Origin: Talinum fruticosum
Taxonomy: Eukaryota; Streptophyta; Magnoliopsida; Caryophyllales; Talinaceae
DNA: 64,000 nt
Direction of reading: 5' to 3'
NCBI GenBank assembly: GCA_021018815.1
Contig: JAITYX010000034.1
Span: 1,922,001 to 1,986,000, forward strand
Shown here: one piece after another, positions 33,780 to 45,230 of the stretch
Position numbering within the stretch: the stretch's first letter is position 1
Layout: the number at the start of each line of letters is the position of its first letter
Notes under the pieces: generated by a model
Databases searched by the model: none
The model's input: the letters and a program-made list of their open reading frames with translations, nothing else
What the model was told of the DNA's origin: nothing
Program-made: the position numbers and the translations under genes

Positions 33780-34490
33780 GTAGCAGTTGGTCCGAGTGAA
33801 CATTACCTCTTGACCTTTGTCACATAGCTGAGAAATGCTAAGGAGATTGTACTTGAGTCCTTTGACAAGGTAGACTGGGATGACGAGTGTTGTTTCCTTC
33901 ATCAATTTTGCCAATCCCTACTATCTTACCTTTGCCGTTATCTCCAAAAGTGACTTTCCCTCCTTTTAGATCTTCTAGCTCAAAGAAGAGTCTTAAATCT
34001 CCCGACATGTGGTGTGAACAACCACTTGTCTAAGTACTAATGACCTTTCTTCTTCTTCCGAGTTACCCGCAAGAAATAAACAAACTAACCCTTCTCACTA
34101 CCTTTTACAAACCTAATAATTTTGTATACTCGAGGTCCTTTTATGAGGAAGAGCACGTTTGGGAACCCGGATTTGAATAACTTTGGGTCCGGTATGATTC
34201 CGATTCTTCCTTATAGAAAACCGAGTCCGTTTCGTTTCTTTTGAAAATCTTTTCTTTTGTAAACGGGATGAGAAGGATTTTTCTTGTAAGTCTGGTCTAA
34301 GCTTAGTCCTCTATTCATTTGTATGAATGGAACCATGCTCAGCCTTTCGAATTTTGAATAAGACGACCATCCTTTTGAATTGGAGGTACATACTCTAGAT
34401 GATTTCTAGCATTTGGTACCTTTGAGATATCACGTCTTAAATTTCTGTCTTCCTCATTAAACTTGATGCATTCTCGCTTCTATTTTGTAG
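33780..34490 (-). pseudogene. Protease and C-terminal gag remnant (element B)
   Basis: A degraded YLD...HVGRF segment at about 34060-34000 is the protease site, with the catalytic DSG lost. KKNPSHPVYKRKDF-like sequence at 34290-34250 matches C at 44650-44690. Similarity to other copies ends near 34490. Confidence 0.6.
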
Positions 34491-35076
34491 CCTCTCATCC
34501 TATGAGAGATGCCGATTATCACCTGGATCTTGGTTATTGACCTTCCGGGTCAAATGATTTTGCCCCATATTGTGGTACTCGTTTCATTTGAAATTTCTAC
34601 CTCTACTGATTTTCCATTAGAACCAAAACCTCCCGGCATAACTAGGGTTGTCGGTGAGGATAACAAAGTAGTGATTGATGTTGTAACAAGTATGCGGTTT
34701 TAGTGAGGACGTAGGGATGGATTGTTTTCTCTTCCTCACCATTGAAGTTGAGTCTGCCTCTCTCTATATTTTCTCTATCTTCATTTTGACCTCCGTACGA
34801 TCAAAAACTTAGTTACTCCATGAAGTGTCAAATTATCCTCTTTTTGACTTGAAGCCAAAATACTAGCCACCCTAAATCTAGTCAGCCACCCTAAATCTAG
34901 TTAATCACTTTTAAATTCTCTACATTACCTTTGATAATATAACATATTTTAATGATCACCCTCAACATTAATAAACATAATTTAGAAAAATACTAGCCGC
35001 CTTCTTGCCCAAGTCGGCCTCCGTCCTCCTCTCGTGTCCCCTCTACCACAAAAACTCTAAACGGTAATTACTTAGT
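34491..35076. other. Unassigned stretch
   Basis: No recognised gene. A 64-codon frame at 34509-34703 has no known motif. A 17-bp unit GCCACCCTAAATCTAGT is repeated near 34866 and 34887. Confidence 0.4.
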
Positions 35077-35078
35077 TA

Positions 35079-35290
<212 letters not shown>

Positions 35291-35469
35291 GAATTTATTT
35301 ATTTATTCTATGTTTACCTTTTATTTTTATTTGAATTATTAGTTGTATCAATTTATTTATAATGCATAAAATCTAACCAATGATGACGAAAATAATAATT
35401 GAAAAAAGTAGGATATATAAGAGGTATATCTTAAGTCAAATTATTATGGACATTGTGATGTGTGCTATT

Positions 35470-36000
35470 ATGAAGTTGGAAAGTTCACAGGGCTAATTCT
35501 CGAGCCTTAGAAATTTTTTCAAGCAAATTTACACATCTTTAGCACCAAGAGGCTAATGTCATGCCCTTGCATGCCTAATTTTAGCCCGAAGGGGCTCAAG
35601 TTATGTCTTTCGAGCCTTAGAAATGTTTTTGGGAAATTTACACACCTGTAGTCCCGACGGGCTAATGTCCCACCCTTCCACACCCAATTTTAGCCCTAAG
35701 GAGCTTAGATCGTATCTTTCAAGTCTTAAAAATTTTTTCAAAGAAATTTATTTACCTTTAGCCCCAAGGGGCTAATGTCCCGCCCTTGCATGCCTTAACC
35801 CCTCGGGGCTCGAGTTATATTTTTTGAGCCTTAGAAATTTTTTTCGACAAATTTACACACCTTTATCCCCAAGGGTCTCGGGTCGTGTCTTTCGAGTCTT
35901 AGAAATTTTTCGAAAAATCTGCACACCTTTAGCCCTAAGGGTCTATAATCTTGTGTCCTTGCATATCCCATTTTAACCCTCGGGGCTCAGCTTATGCCTC
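35470..36000. repeat. Minisatellite of about 110 bp, five degenerate copies
   Basis: The key phrase CGAGCCTTAGAAAT or a variant starts at 35501, 35611, 35720, 35825 and 35893. Each copy continues with ATTTACACACCTTTAGCCC and AAGGGGCTAATGTC-like text. Periods are 110, 109, 105 and 68 bp. Confidence 0.8.
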
Positions 36001-36049
36001 TAACTCCAAACATGGGAATAATAGAGAATTACATGATTTTGTAGCTCCA

Positions 36050-36785
36050 ACAAGTTTCCTTAGGACCAAAAAAGCCCCCCAAACAGCTTGGCCCCACCTC
36101 TCGTGAGGGGGCAATAGGGCTCGAGGCTAGTTAAGGCCCCTATGGGCCCGGGAATAGGCTGTGGGGGCAAGCAGCATGGCCTTTGGTCACCGAAATCCCC
36201 ATGGGCTTGGCCATGGCATACGCCATGGGTAGTGAGAAGGTCATTGATTGTGGAGGCAACTAGCACGACCTCTAGGCCACTGGAGACCCCCACGGCCCGG
36301 GCCGGAGGCCATGGTGGCGCCTGCAGAAGGCCACCATAGGCCTGCCCATAGGCCGTGGCAATGGCCTAAAAGTCCATAGGACCAAAATAAGGCCCCATGG
36401 TGAGGACCATGACTTGTGGGCCCCCGAGGTAGCTCCGGTCCTCGTTTTGGATGCTATTTTTTTGGGCCTTTCCGTGAAGCGATGTAAAAGATGTTGAGGT
36501 GTTTTCATAATGTCTCTTAGTCCCCAAGGAGTCGTAATGGGGGCTCCTCATTGCCTTCGACTAGCAAAACGAATATTTTGCATCTTAATTTGCCTCCGAG
36601 GGTTAAGGTCATACCCTTTACACCTTCTAAGAGATCGACAACAATAGAAGAGAAAAAGAGCAAGCACTTTACACGACCCAAACTTCACATCTATTTTAAC
36701 CGCCCAAAGCTTCAAAAAGCATAGAGGACATTGTTCCACATTCCATCTATTCACTTCAAGGTGAGAATATGTAGAATATGAGGGA
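36050..36785. other. GC-rich non-coding block
   Basis: Rich in GGCC and CCATGG words. TAGGACCAAAA at about 36061 and 36379, each followed by a similar GC-rich text, suggests a diverged duplication of about 320 bp. ORFs here have no recognisable domain. Confidence 0.4.
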
Positions 36786-36790
36786 CTAAA

Positions 36791-37474
36791 TGATGTGGAA
36801 TAATCCCGAGTTATCCATGTAAGATGCCACGTTGATGTTGAATCGGATCAAATCGGGCTTGATGTCAAGTATTTACTTCACATTGGGCCTAATAAGGCCC
36901 AACTATCTAAGTAAAAGGTAAAACCGAGGTTGTCGATGAAATATATATTTTACCCCTTATTCATGTGTCCTACAAATACTAAACCAACTCATGCACAAAA
37001 CCCAAGTCATAATAATTTCACAAATACCTTAAGAGAGGATATATTTTGTTCTCTCTAGAATCCTTAATTATCTTAGATCAATCTTCTCCTAAACTTCATA
37101 AAGATCACATTTTTATTTAAGTCTCTTTAAAGATCCGACCTTTCGGACTTAAAAACCGATCTTATTCAAAGATTGAGTCTTTACCCATCCTTTATTCCCT
37201 CTTCGACTTAAGCATCGGAGGAGCATTCTCTCAGGATCCAACCCCTAAGGTGTGCCTTTGTGTAGGTCAGGAGCGCACCAAGTAGGACATGTACTCGTCC
37301 GAGTCTCTCAGGAGCGTAAGTCCAGTTCTCCGACTCATCAAACAAATCATCATGTAAATTTCTTCGAAAACAATACTAATATTACTATCTCAACAACAAA
37401 ATTACCAAAATCACAACATAATACACACAACTCTAATAATTTTCAATAATCTCTGGTTGCAACAAAATGCAACA
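36791..37474 (+). mobile_element. LTR-like block, family unknown
   Basis: Begins TGATGTGGAATAATCCC and ends AATGCAACA, with CTACAAATACT at about 36970 in the place of a TATA box and a CATCGGAGGAGC / AACCCCTAAGGTG pair typical of plant LTR 3' halves. No target duplication or primer site is visible, so the boundaries are tentative. Confidence 0.35.
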
Positions 37475-37546
37475 AATTGATTTATAAATTTAGACAAATC
37501 AAGACAACATGTAAAATCACACAGGTGAAATGGGGACCTCTTCTGC

Positions 37547-37632
37547 AATTTATCACTTTTTATAAAAAAATTCTTAATTTATCACTTTTTATAAAAAATT
37601 CTTAATTTATCACTTTTTATAAAATTTCATTA
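37547..37632. repeat. 28-29 bp AT-rich tandem repeat, three copies
   Basis: AATTTATCACTTTTTATAAA units start at 37547, 37576 and 37604. Confidence 0.85.
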
Positions 37633-37639
37633 ATTTATA

Positions 37640-38078
37640 ATTTAATGTCAATAAATACTAAAGAGATGTTGAAAATTTCAATAGTTACGGTTATATTCCC
37701 TTTGTTCCATATTACATGCCTTTGTTAGAATTAAGAGTCATATTTTCTTAAGACATATATAAGACTCTTATTTTCAGTAGGGATAGTTAATATAGGATGT
37801 ATGGAGTAATTAATTTTAAATTAAATCGATAATTTATACTATCTTTAAAGGTTCAATAATATACTTATTTAACAAAATAATTAATTCATTTTAAATTGAG
37901 ATATTTTATAGTTCAACAAAATTATTTTTAGAATTACATAGTGAAAAAATTTAGAACAAGTCATTTGATTTGTTAGTAAAGTGACAATGTAATTATCTTT
38001 ATTTGTATAAATATGGAAGTATGGTGCTGATAATTACTAAATTAAAAGCATTAATTTATTTCAATGGTAAAAAATAAC
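37640..38078. other. AT-rich non-coding stretch
   Basis: Nothing recognised. It may be older unannotated DNA beside the CACTA end. Confidence 0.3.
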
Positions 38079-39116
38079 TACTACAAGAATGACTTTTAAT
38101 TACGGTCGTTTTACAATAGTTATGAAGTAAACTATAGTAAGAATGGGTCTTTTCAGGTTTGCTTATGAATCGGGTCAATTACTTTCTAGGGTGAAAAAAA
38201 GTTATTTTTAACTACGGTTCTATCAAGGAATTGTAGTCAAAAGTGCTCGGTTGAACCTATGACTCATTGTTCTTGTAAAAGAGCCTTAGTCAAAAGGAAC
38301 CTATTACTACAGTTCCTATAGTTTAAAGGGGAGGCTCCAACTATTACTTATATTATATTACTACGTAAACTATTTTTAATGACGGGTCTTTAACGACGGT
38401 TAAAAAGATAAATTGTCATGAAAAATGCACCAGTGGCATTTTTGTAAATAATCGACATTGTGTAACACATATGACGATGGTTCTTTCAGATGAACCATCA
38501 TCATACATATTGCTCGAAGACATTTAATGACGATTCTTTAACAAAACCGTCGTTAAATGTCTCGTATGACGACGGTTCTATGAAAGAACCAATTCAAAGA
38601 ACCGTCATCATATGTCTATCGGATGCAATCTAAAAACCCAAGAACATACCTATTGTTTCCACACCTACTTCATCTGCTATCTACTCTCAATGTTTTCGCT
38701 CTCCATAGTTCATTCTCGCCCAATACTACTCGGATCTAGATTTGCTTGGAGTTATCCTCGCTATTGTCCTCTTGTTGTTCAATGTTTCATTTCACTCACT
38801 ATATTGTCCTCTTGTTGTTCTCGCTCAATATTTTTTGCTTTAAGTTATTTACAAGATTTGTATAGTTAAATGTTGAATGTATTTGTGGTAATTATGTGAA
38901 TGTTGAGAATGTGGGTAATGTTTGAGATTGTTGAAATGTTAATATCTTTGTTGATATGTTGAATATTGAAAATGTGGGTAACATTTGTTTAGTTTATTAA
39001 GTTGGAAATTCGTGACATGTTTGAGATTTTGAGAAATGGGTTTAGGTAGTTTAGGATTTAATTATAGGGAAATAGAATGATAGTTAAGGATGGTAAATTA
39101 AAATACATTTGTATCT
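38079..39116 (+). mobile_element. CACTA (En/Spm) transposon end with subterminal repeats, truncated
   Basis: TACTACAAGAA at 38079 fits the CACTA terminus CACTACAAGAA with its first C changed to T. From about 38095 to 38620 come repeated, inverted GACGACGGTTCTTT / AAAGAACCGTCGTC-type units (for example about 38471-38505 and 38527-38610), the usual subterminal repeats. No transposase was seen. Cut at 39117 by Tat LTR L2. Confidence 0.65.
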
Positions 39117-41098
39117 CGTAGACACCTAAAAAGTGTCGTCCCATATCTCTTTATTTCGTATTTTATTCTATTAGTCCGATGATGATAATCCCGAGTCCTA
39201 CTTGTGGATTCGGATCTCAAACTGTGATCGATTGGTGCGACATAAACCAAGTAAACCACAAAAAACCCCAACACCACATAAACAACCTTTAGCATTGGGT
39301 CGATGCACAAATTCTCTTTCTTTCGACCATCCAAGAACTTGGCCGAGCCTTTAGAGACCGTGGAGTCCGATGCTGTGTGTCGGGAAATTCCAAGTTCGTA
39401 GTACTACATTCTACTTTGGTTCAATTCATACAAGGAGCTAAAGACCCGAAGACGGTGTTATAGCATTGCATTTCATGATTAAGAGTATCAAAGTGCTGCA
39501 TTTAAGCTTCACAAGATAGTCCACACAAGACTAGAAGCTTCCCCCTCAAAATGATGTCGTGGCCAGCGCCTACCTTCTAGAAGCATTAAGTGGAAAGCTG
39601 CGTTTTGGCTTGGAGAGTCCTTTAGAGACACACTAGGGCATGAAACCCTAGGGGCGCACGGTTGGTAGGTGCTTGCCACCCGGTTCTATCCGGTTTTATC
39701 TCTTTCTAATCCGGTTCTATCTCTTAGCATTTCGCCCGATTTATTTTAGTTGCTTGGACGGCTGATTAGAGGCAAACCCTAGGTCATTTGTGACCTAGGT
39801 CCTCTCCTATAAATAGAGAGCCTTGGTTCTCATTCCCACACGGCTTCTTGCCTTAGCATCACGCTGCGAAAGCTAACCGGAATACTCTCATCTAAATGAT
39901 ACTCGCCAAAATTGATCTTGAACATTCATCTTCTCTATTTACTATAGTTGAACCCATGCAAAGAGGTAAAGAGTATTCAATTATTCTAATCTCTCGGGCA
40001 CCCATTCAACCGATCATTACAACACCCTACACACATATCTCACAAAACAAGCCCTTTTCTTCCGTTTATCCCCGTTGTATCGAGACATCCAATGTGGAGA
40101 TCCATATCGGCAAGGTGGGACAACCTCGAGGTCAATTATTCAGCCTTCAAATAATTTATTTATTTTCATGCTTTTTATCGCTTTCCGTATTGGGGATTAA
40201 GAGATGTAATAGCTTCTTTAAATTCCTTCCCGACCGATGTAATTCTTTTATTTCTCGCTTTTTTGTTCTTTATCGCTTTCTTTATTGATTTCTTTTCTAT
40301 GTTTGGTTGCTTTTATTTATCGTCAAAATATGCCACTTCCTTGTTTGTGTTACATTATTCCGATCCACTACACGAATTAGTAATGGTCGTCTTCGGACGG
40401 GGTGGAATGGAAGGGTTTTCCCTACGTTTCATACCCCAACCCCGAATCCGATTCTCGGTTCAAAGACCGATGGAGTCATTTTTTAGCCTCTATTAGTCTT
40501 AGTTTTCCCATACTAAGATTAGAAGAGCAAACTTTATTTTCTTTTGTTTTTTGTTAGTTTTCTTTCTAAAAACTAATTAGCAACTCCTCTATTTTATGTT
40601 TTGCTTTATTCAAATTTGCATTTTGGTGTTTTCTCGGTTGTATGAACAAGTAAGATGAGGTTTTGGATCCGCCCACCACGGCAGAGGCCGAGGCCGACTC
40701 CATCATCACCTACTTAAGGTCGGCGTCCGCCATCGCCCGGCACTGGCTGCCTCCTGTACGGGTGGTCGCTAGGTGAAGCTTGGTCCGGATTGGTGTTTTC
40801 ACACCAATCTATCCCTAAAGCCTCACGGCAGGACCAAAACCCTAATTTTATTTATTCCTTAATTAGAAAACAAGATCCTGGGAATTCTAAAAATAATTGT
40901 CAAAATAAAATAATTAATAAAATCGCCATTCAAATTTTGACTAATTAGATTTAATAAAAACTCAAAAAATCTTAATAAAAGGTTCATCCCCACATTACAA
41001 AATCAAGTTTCTAAAACCATCTTCAAAATGAATCTTTAAAAAGAGAACCAACACAAGTGAGGAAGCTCGGCAGGCCCCGAATGGCCGTGGTTCCTACA
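39117..41098 (+). mobile_element. Tat LTR (L2)
   Basis: 1982 bp, CGTAGACACC (TG changed to CG) to TTCCTACA, matching L1. It is followed by internal Tat sequence at 41099 without a primer site, so leader, gag and protease are deleted. The frame at 41057-41308 spans the junction. Confidence 0.8.
39781..39816 (+). promoter_or_regulatory. Tat LTR promoter: perfect palindrome plus TATA box
   Basis: AGGTCATTTGTGACCT (39781-39796) is a perfect 6-bp inverted repeat with a 4-nt spacer, 10 bp before CTATAAATAG (39807-39816). L3 has the same 16-mer at 57477-57492. Confidence 0.65.
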
Positions 41099-41640
41099 AT
41101 CATAGACGTAGAGATTGAAGGGTCCAAGCATGTCACTTGGATTGACGCCGAGGAGGGCCATGAATTTGTTGTTAGCCTAGGAGCGCATCCTCTTTCTGAG
41201 TCTAGTGTTAGGGCTTGTACTTCTCCTTTTGTTATTTCTAGTTTTTTTCTTAGTTATGTTGTGTTTCTAATTCTGTTTCGAGTCTCATGTACTCGTTGCT
41301 TCATTTAATAAAGTGAATCTTTCCTTTTACTCCTGGCCTCCTCTTGCTCTTAATTGTTTTGCCTCTAATGATGAACAAGAAATTCCTAAAGAATTAATAA
41401 AAGCTATGGAAGATCATGAAAATCGCTCACCAATAATAGAGGAAATAATAACAATTAACCCGGGGTCAGTTGATCAACCACAAGAAGTTAAGATTAGGAA
41501 AACTTTGGATCCGGAAGAGCGAAGCGATTCACTTCGCTCCTTACGGAATTTATTGATGTCCTTGCATGGTCCTACAAAGACATGTCGGTATAGATCTAAG
41601 TATAGCAGAACACAAAATTCTGCTTTATGAGGATGCCAAG
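41099..41640 (+). pseudogene. pol: Tat region upstream of RT (T2)
   Basis: WIDAEEGHEFVVSLGAHP (about 41140-41195) and, after a break, ELIKAMEDHENRSPIIEE (about 41390-41445), the linker that precedes RT in Tat elements. The same linker is in T3 on the minus strand near 25500. Confidence 0.65.
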
Positions 41641-42337
41641 CCGGATAAGCGAAGCTAAGGAGGATGAAACCAGAATAGGCTTTGAAGATTAAGGAGGAAG
41701 TTCGGAAGAAGTTAGAGGCTGGGTTCATTAAGGTAGTTCACTATCCTCAGTGGGTAGCAAATATAGTTCCGGTCCCGAAGAAAGATGGCAGGGTTTGTAT
41801 GTGTATCAACTTCAAGGATTTAAACAAGGCTAGTCCTAAAGATGATTTCCCATTGCCTCATATCAATCTCCTAGTAGGTAATACGAGTAGGTCATGCTTT
41901 GCTCTCGTTCATGGATGGTTATGTCTGGGTATAATCAAGTGAAGATAGCTGAAGAAGATATGGAAAAGACAACCTTCATCACCCAATGGGGAACTTATTG
42001 TTATGTGGTGATGGCATTTGGGCTCAAAAATGCTGGTGCAACGTATCGGAGAACGACAACAACACTACTACATAATATGATCCATAAAGAAGCAAAAGTA
42101 TGCGTAGATGATATGATCATAAAATCCAAAGATAGGGTAGAGCACTTACCCATCCCGAGAAAATTCTTCCATAGACTCGGGAAGTACAACATGCGCCTTA
42201 ATCCTCAAAAGTGTGGTTTTGGAGTGACCTCGGGTAAACTGCTAAGCTATGTTGTTAGTTTTAGAGGAATTGAAGTTGATCCATCTAAGATCAAAGCCAT
42301 TCGGGAGAACCCCCACCAGGTACGGAAAAAGAAATAA
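41641..42337 (+). pseudogene. pol: Tat reverse transcriptase (T2)
   Basis: Frames 41682-41942 and 41894-42337 carry MCINFKDLNKASPKDDFPLP, YNQVKIAEEDMEKTTFITQW, VMAFGLKNAGATYRR and VCVDDMIIKSKDRVEHL. The catalytic DD is kept, in VDD form after C. Closest to Tat/Ogre-type RT. One frameshift near 41900 and another after 42330. Confidence 0.85.
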
Positions 42338-42850
42338 GGGGCTTCCTAGGATGTTTACAGTACTTCGATCGTTTCATATCAAAATTGACTATGGTATGTG
42401 AACCTATTTTTAAGAAATTAAAGGATTTGAGTCAATTTGGGATACCGAGTGCCAACAAGCATTCGAGAAGGTTAAGGAATACCTGGCTAATCCTCTAGCG
42501 TTAGTTCCGCCCCAATCGGGAAACCTTTTCTTCCATATCTCACCACAATGGAAACAGACTATGGGAGCCATGCTAGCTCAATGAGATGGGAAAGAAGAAC
42601 GCGTGATCTACTATCTAAGTAAAAAGTTCCTGGATTATGAGACTAGATCTTGCCATTGGAGAAGACATCATTGGCACTAGTCCGGGCTACCAAGAAGCTC
42701 GGACACTACATGTTAGCCCACGCGGTACATGTAGTAGCACATATGAATCCTATTAAGTACATACTTGAGCAACCGACTATCGGCAGTAAGATAGCGTGAT
42801 GGGCTGTCACGCTATCGAATTCTAACTCAAGTTCATCCCTCAAAAGCGAT
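42338..42850 (+). pseudogene. pol: Tat RNase H, first (T2)
   Basis: GFLGCLQYFDRF-like start, YLANPLALVPPQSG-like and YLSKKFLDYETR-like segments, and MNPIKYILEQPTI near 42745-42783, in several frames. It corresponds to 2284-2715 of T1. Confidence 0.75.
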
Positions 42851-42937
42851 CAAAGGAAGGATAGTGTCGAGTTCTTAGCTGATCTACTTGTGCCCGACTT
42901 GTAACCCGAACACCTTGACCTCCCGGACGAAGACATT

Positions 42938-43370
42938 TTGCAAGTAGAGGTAGACATTTGGACAATGTATTTTGATGGCACTTCCAATTTGAAGGGCTTT
43001 GGAGTAGGAATTCTTTTAGTCTCGCCGGAAGGAGGACATACTCCCATTTCGGTCAAACTAGACTTCGAGGTCACCAATAATGTTGTAGAGTACGAGGCTT
43101 GTATCATAGGACTTGACGCTGCGTGAAGAGATCGAGGTCAAGAATATCGGGGTTTTTGGTGACTCCAGCTTAATCATCAACCGGATATCGCAAAGGTGGA
43201 AGGTATGTAGTGAAGCCTTGGCACCCTACCAAGTATACCTAATAGAATTGTCCAAACATTTTAAGAACATCTCCTTTACTTACCTTCCTAGGGATGATAA
43301 TCAATTTGCGGATGCATTATCCAAGTTAGAATCTATGATCAATATCCCTATCGGCATTAGAAGTGTTTAA
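42938..43370 (+). pseudogene. pol: Archaeal-type (second) RNase H of Tat element T2
   Basis: Frames 42938-43126 and 43113-43370. MYFDGTSNLKGFGVGILLVS gives the first Asp, NNVVEYEACIIGLDAA the Glu, VFGDSSLIINRISQRWKV the second Asp, and TYLPRDDNQFADALSKL the last acidic residue. This extra RNase H is characteristic of the Tat lineage. All four acidic positions are present; one frameshift near 43120 splits it. Confidence 0.85.
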
Positions 43371-43595
43371 TACCGACCATACCGAGTTGGTATCATGACA
43401 TTTATCGGTATTTGGATGAGAGGCACCTCAACGCCTTACATAATGTCCACGTGTACCAGGCTCTTATATCCAAGGCATTTAATAAGAAGGTTAAGCCTTG
43501 AAATCTAGAAATTAGGGATTTGGTCCTTAAGGAGGTAAGAGCACCAATTCAGGACGCTCGAGGAAAGTTTAAGCCCAATTAGCAAGGCTCGTTTA
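43371..43595 (+). pseudogene. pol: Tat integrase C-terminal fragment (T2)
   Basis: YLDERHLNALHNVHVYQAL-like sequence, then AFNKKVKP, RDLVLKEVRA and KFKPN, the end of gypsy integrase. The core is missing, as in T1. Element C begins at about 43596. Confidence 0.65.
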
Positions 43596-44830
43596 TACAA
43601 AGAAGAAATGGGGTCCCAAGGTGATAACCATTGAGGAAGCTCAAAAACTCTCTCAGCTAAGACCAGACGAGCCGATCGGGAAATTACTCACCCACGAGAT
43701 TTATGTAGAAGACAAGGATGTCGTGGTCGAACTAAAAGGAATATTGCGTTAAAGGCCTCATAAAGCGGACGTGAAAGTCTTAGCAGCGCGAGAATCGAAG
43801 AAGATCCTATGGCACTCATAGCCCGTGGCTTCAAGAGAATATGAAATACAAGATGTAGGAAAAGAGGCCAAAGGATGAGTTCTACAAGAAAGATAAGAAG
43901 GATAGAACAGGTAATTATTCATCTCTTTCTAAGTTATCTTTGTCTAAGAACTCTGGTTGCTTTGAATGTGGCAGCAAGGAGCACATAGTCAAGGATTATC
44001 CTAAGAGAAAGAAGGACAAAAAGAAAAAGGCTATGATGGCTACCTGAAGTAGTGATGACTCATCCGAAGAAGATGATTTTGATGACTCAAAGTGTCTTAT
44101 GGCACTTACGGACTCGAAGCTGAATTTGAGTCGAGATAATGACAACTCGAGATATTGAGGAGGTAATTGAATACTTTCTCAAGTTCTCCAAAGTTAATTT
44201 AGCTAGATATATTTATATTTTGGAAGAAAAGTCCATCTCTAACTGTTAACAGTTCAAAGAAAAACTTGAGTCTCTTACCGATGAGAGCAATGTTTTGAAA
44301 AATGAGTTAGAAAACCCGAGACAAAATCTAAAAGTACTTAAGACTAGTGCTCAAGAAAATGACACCGAGACCGAGTCACTTAGAACAGAGAATGAGCAAC
44401 TAAAAAGTAAGCTCAATGAGTCTTAAGAGCTTGTCTTAAAATTTACTCAAGGTCAGAAAAACCTTGATCTTTTACTTGGCTCTCGGTGTGTCTCATTCAG
44501 AAATAAGGACTTGGTTATAATGAAGAAAAAGAATCAAATTCCTACTCTAATCTCCTCAAAACCGATTTCGGGACTCGTAAAGTTCGGGAAGGCTGAGCAT
44601 GGTCTTATTCATACCAATGAAAAGAGGACTAAGTCCGGACTAGTTTACAGGAAAAAGCCTTCTCCACCTGTTTACAAAAGAAAAGATTTTTAAAAGAAAG
44701 AGACACAAACTTAGTTTTCGAGAAGGAAGACTCGGAATTAGACCAAACCCAAAATTATTCAAATCTGGGTTCCCAAGAGTGTTCTTCCTTAAAGAAAGAC
44801 CACAGTAAAAGCGATTCATTGGGTTTGTAA
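43596..44830 (+). pseudogene. gag: Copia gag, N-terminus missing (element C)
   Basis: ITIEEAQKLSQLRPDE and GKLLTHEIYVEDKDVVVE (about 43640-43740) match A. The zinc knuckle at 43958-43999 reads CFECGSKEHIVKDY: the last Cys of CCHC has become Tyr, so zinc binding would fail. Next is a Ser/Asp/Glu-rich stretch and a coiled-coil-like Glu/Lys-rich region to about 44470. Several stops. Confidence 0.75.
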
Positions 44831-44836
44831 GAGGAA

Positions 44837-45230
44837 GTGAGAAGGGTTAGTTTGCTTCGTTTTGCGGGTAACTCGAAGAAGAAAGGTCATTGGTACCTAG
44901 ATAGTGGTGTCTCACGTCACATGTCGAGAGATTCAAGACTCTTTTCTGAGTTAGAAGATCTCAGAGGAGCAAAAGTTATATTGAGATTGGCAAGATTGGT
45001 AAAGGAAACAACACGAGTCAGCTAGTCTACCTTGTCAAAGGACTCAAGTACAATCTCCTTAGCATTTCTTAACTATGTGGCAAAGGACAAGAGGTAATGT
45101 TCACTCGGACCAACTGCTACATTTATGATGCATTCACCAAAGAGACTAAGCTCTCGAGTCCGAGGTTAGGTAACATCTACACTATTCCTCTCTCGGATTC
45201 AAGTCGAATTTATCTTGTCTCAAAGCATCC
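44837..45230 (+). pseudogene. pol: Copia protease (element C)
   Basis: GHWYLDSGVSRHMSRDSRLF in frame 44837-45025 keeps the catalytic DSG. The following segment (about 45030-45230) leads to integrase through LVKGLKYNLLSI-like sequence with frameshifts. Confidence 0.75.

Larger units (their letters stand above)
26880..34490 (-). mobile_element. Sirevirus-like element B, 5'-truncated
   Basis: 3' LTR 28291-26880, polypurine tract, ORF3 30310-28748, pol ending at 30902, protease and the C-terminal part of gag up to about 34490. The gag N-terminus, zinc knuckle, primer site and 5' LTR are missing. Its LTR is closest to that of element C (both about 1.4 kb), so B and C form one subfamily distinct from A. 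Confidence 0.8.

Noticed and set aside
34509..34703. 64-codon + strand ORF
   Set aside because: No motif recognised and no support from other copies.
35470..36000. CRISPR-like array
   Set aside because: Units are tandem and degenerate without unique spacers, and the setting is a plant genome.
36060..36551. ORFs on both strands in the GC-rich block
   Set aside because: Overlapping frames on both strands without motif; likely a base-composition effect.
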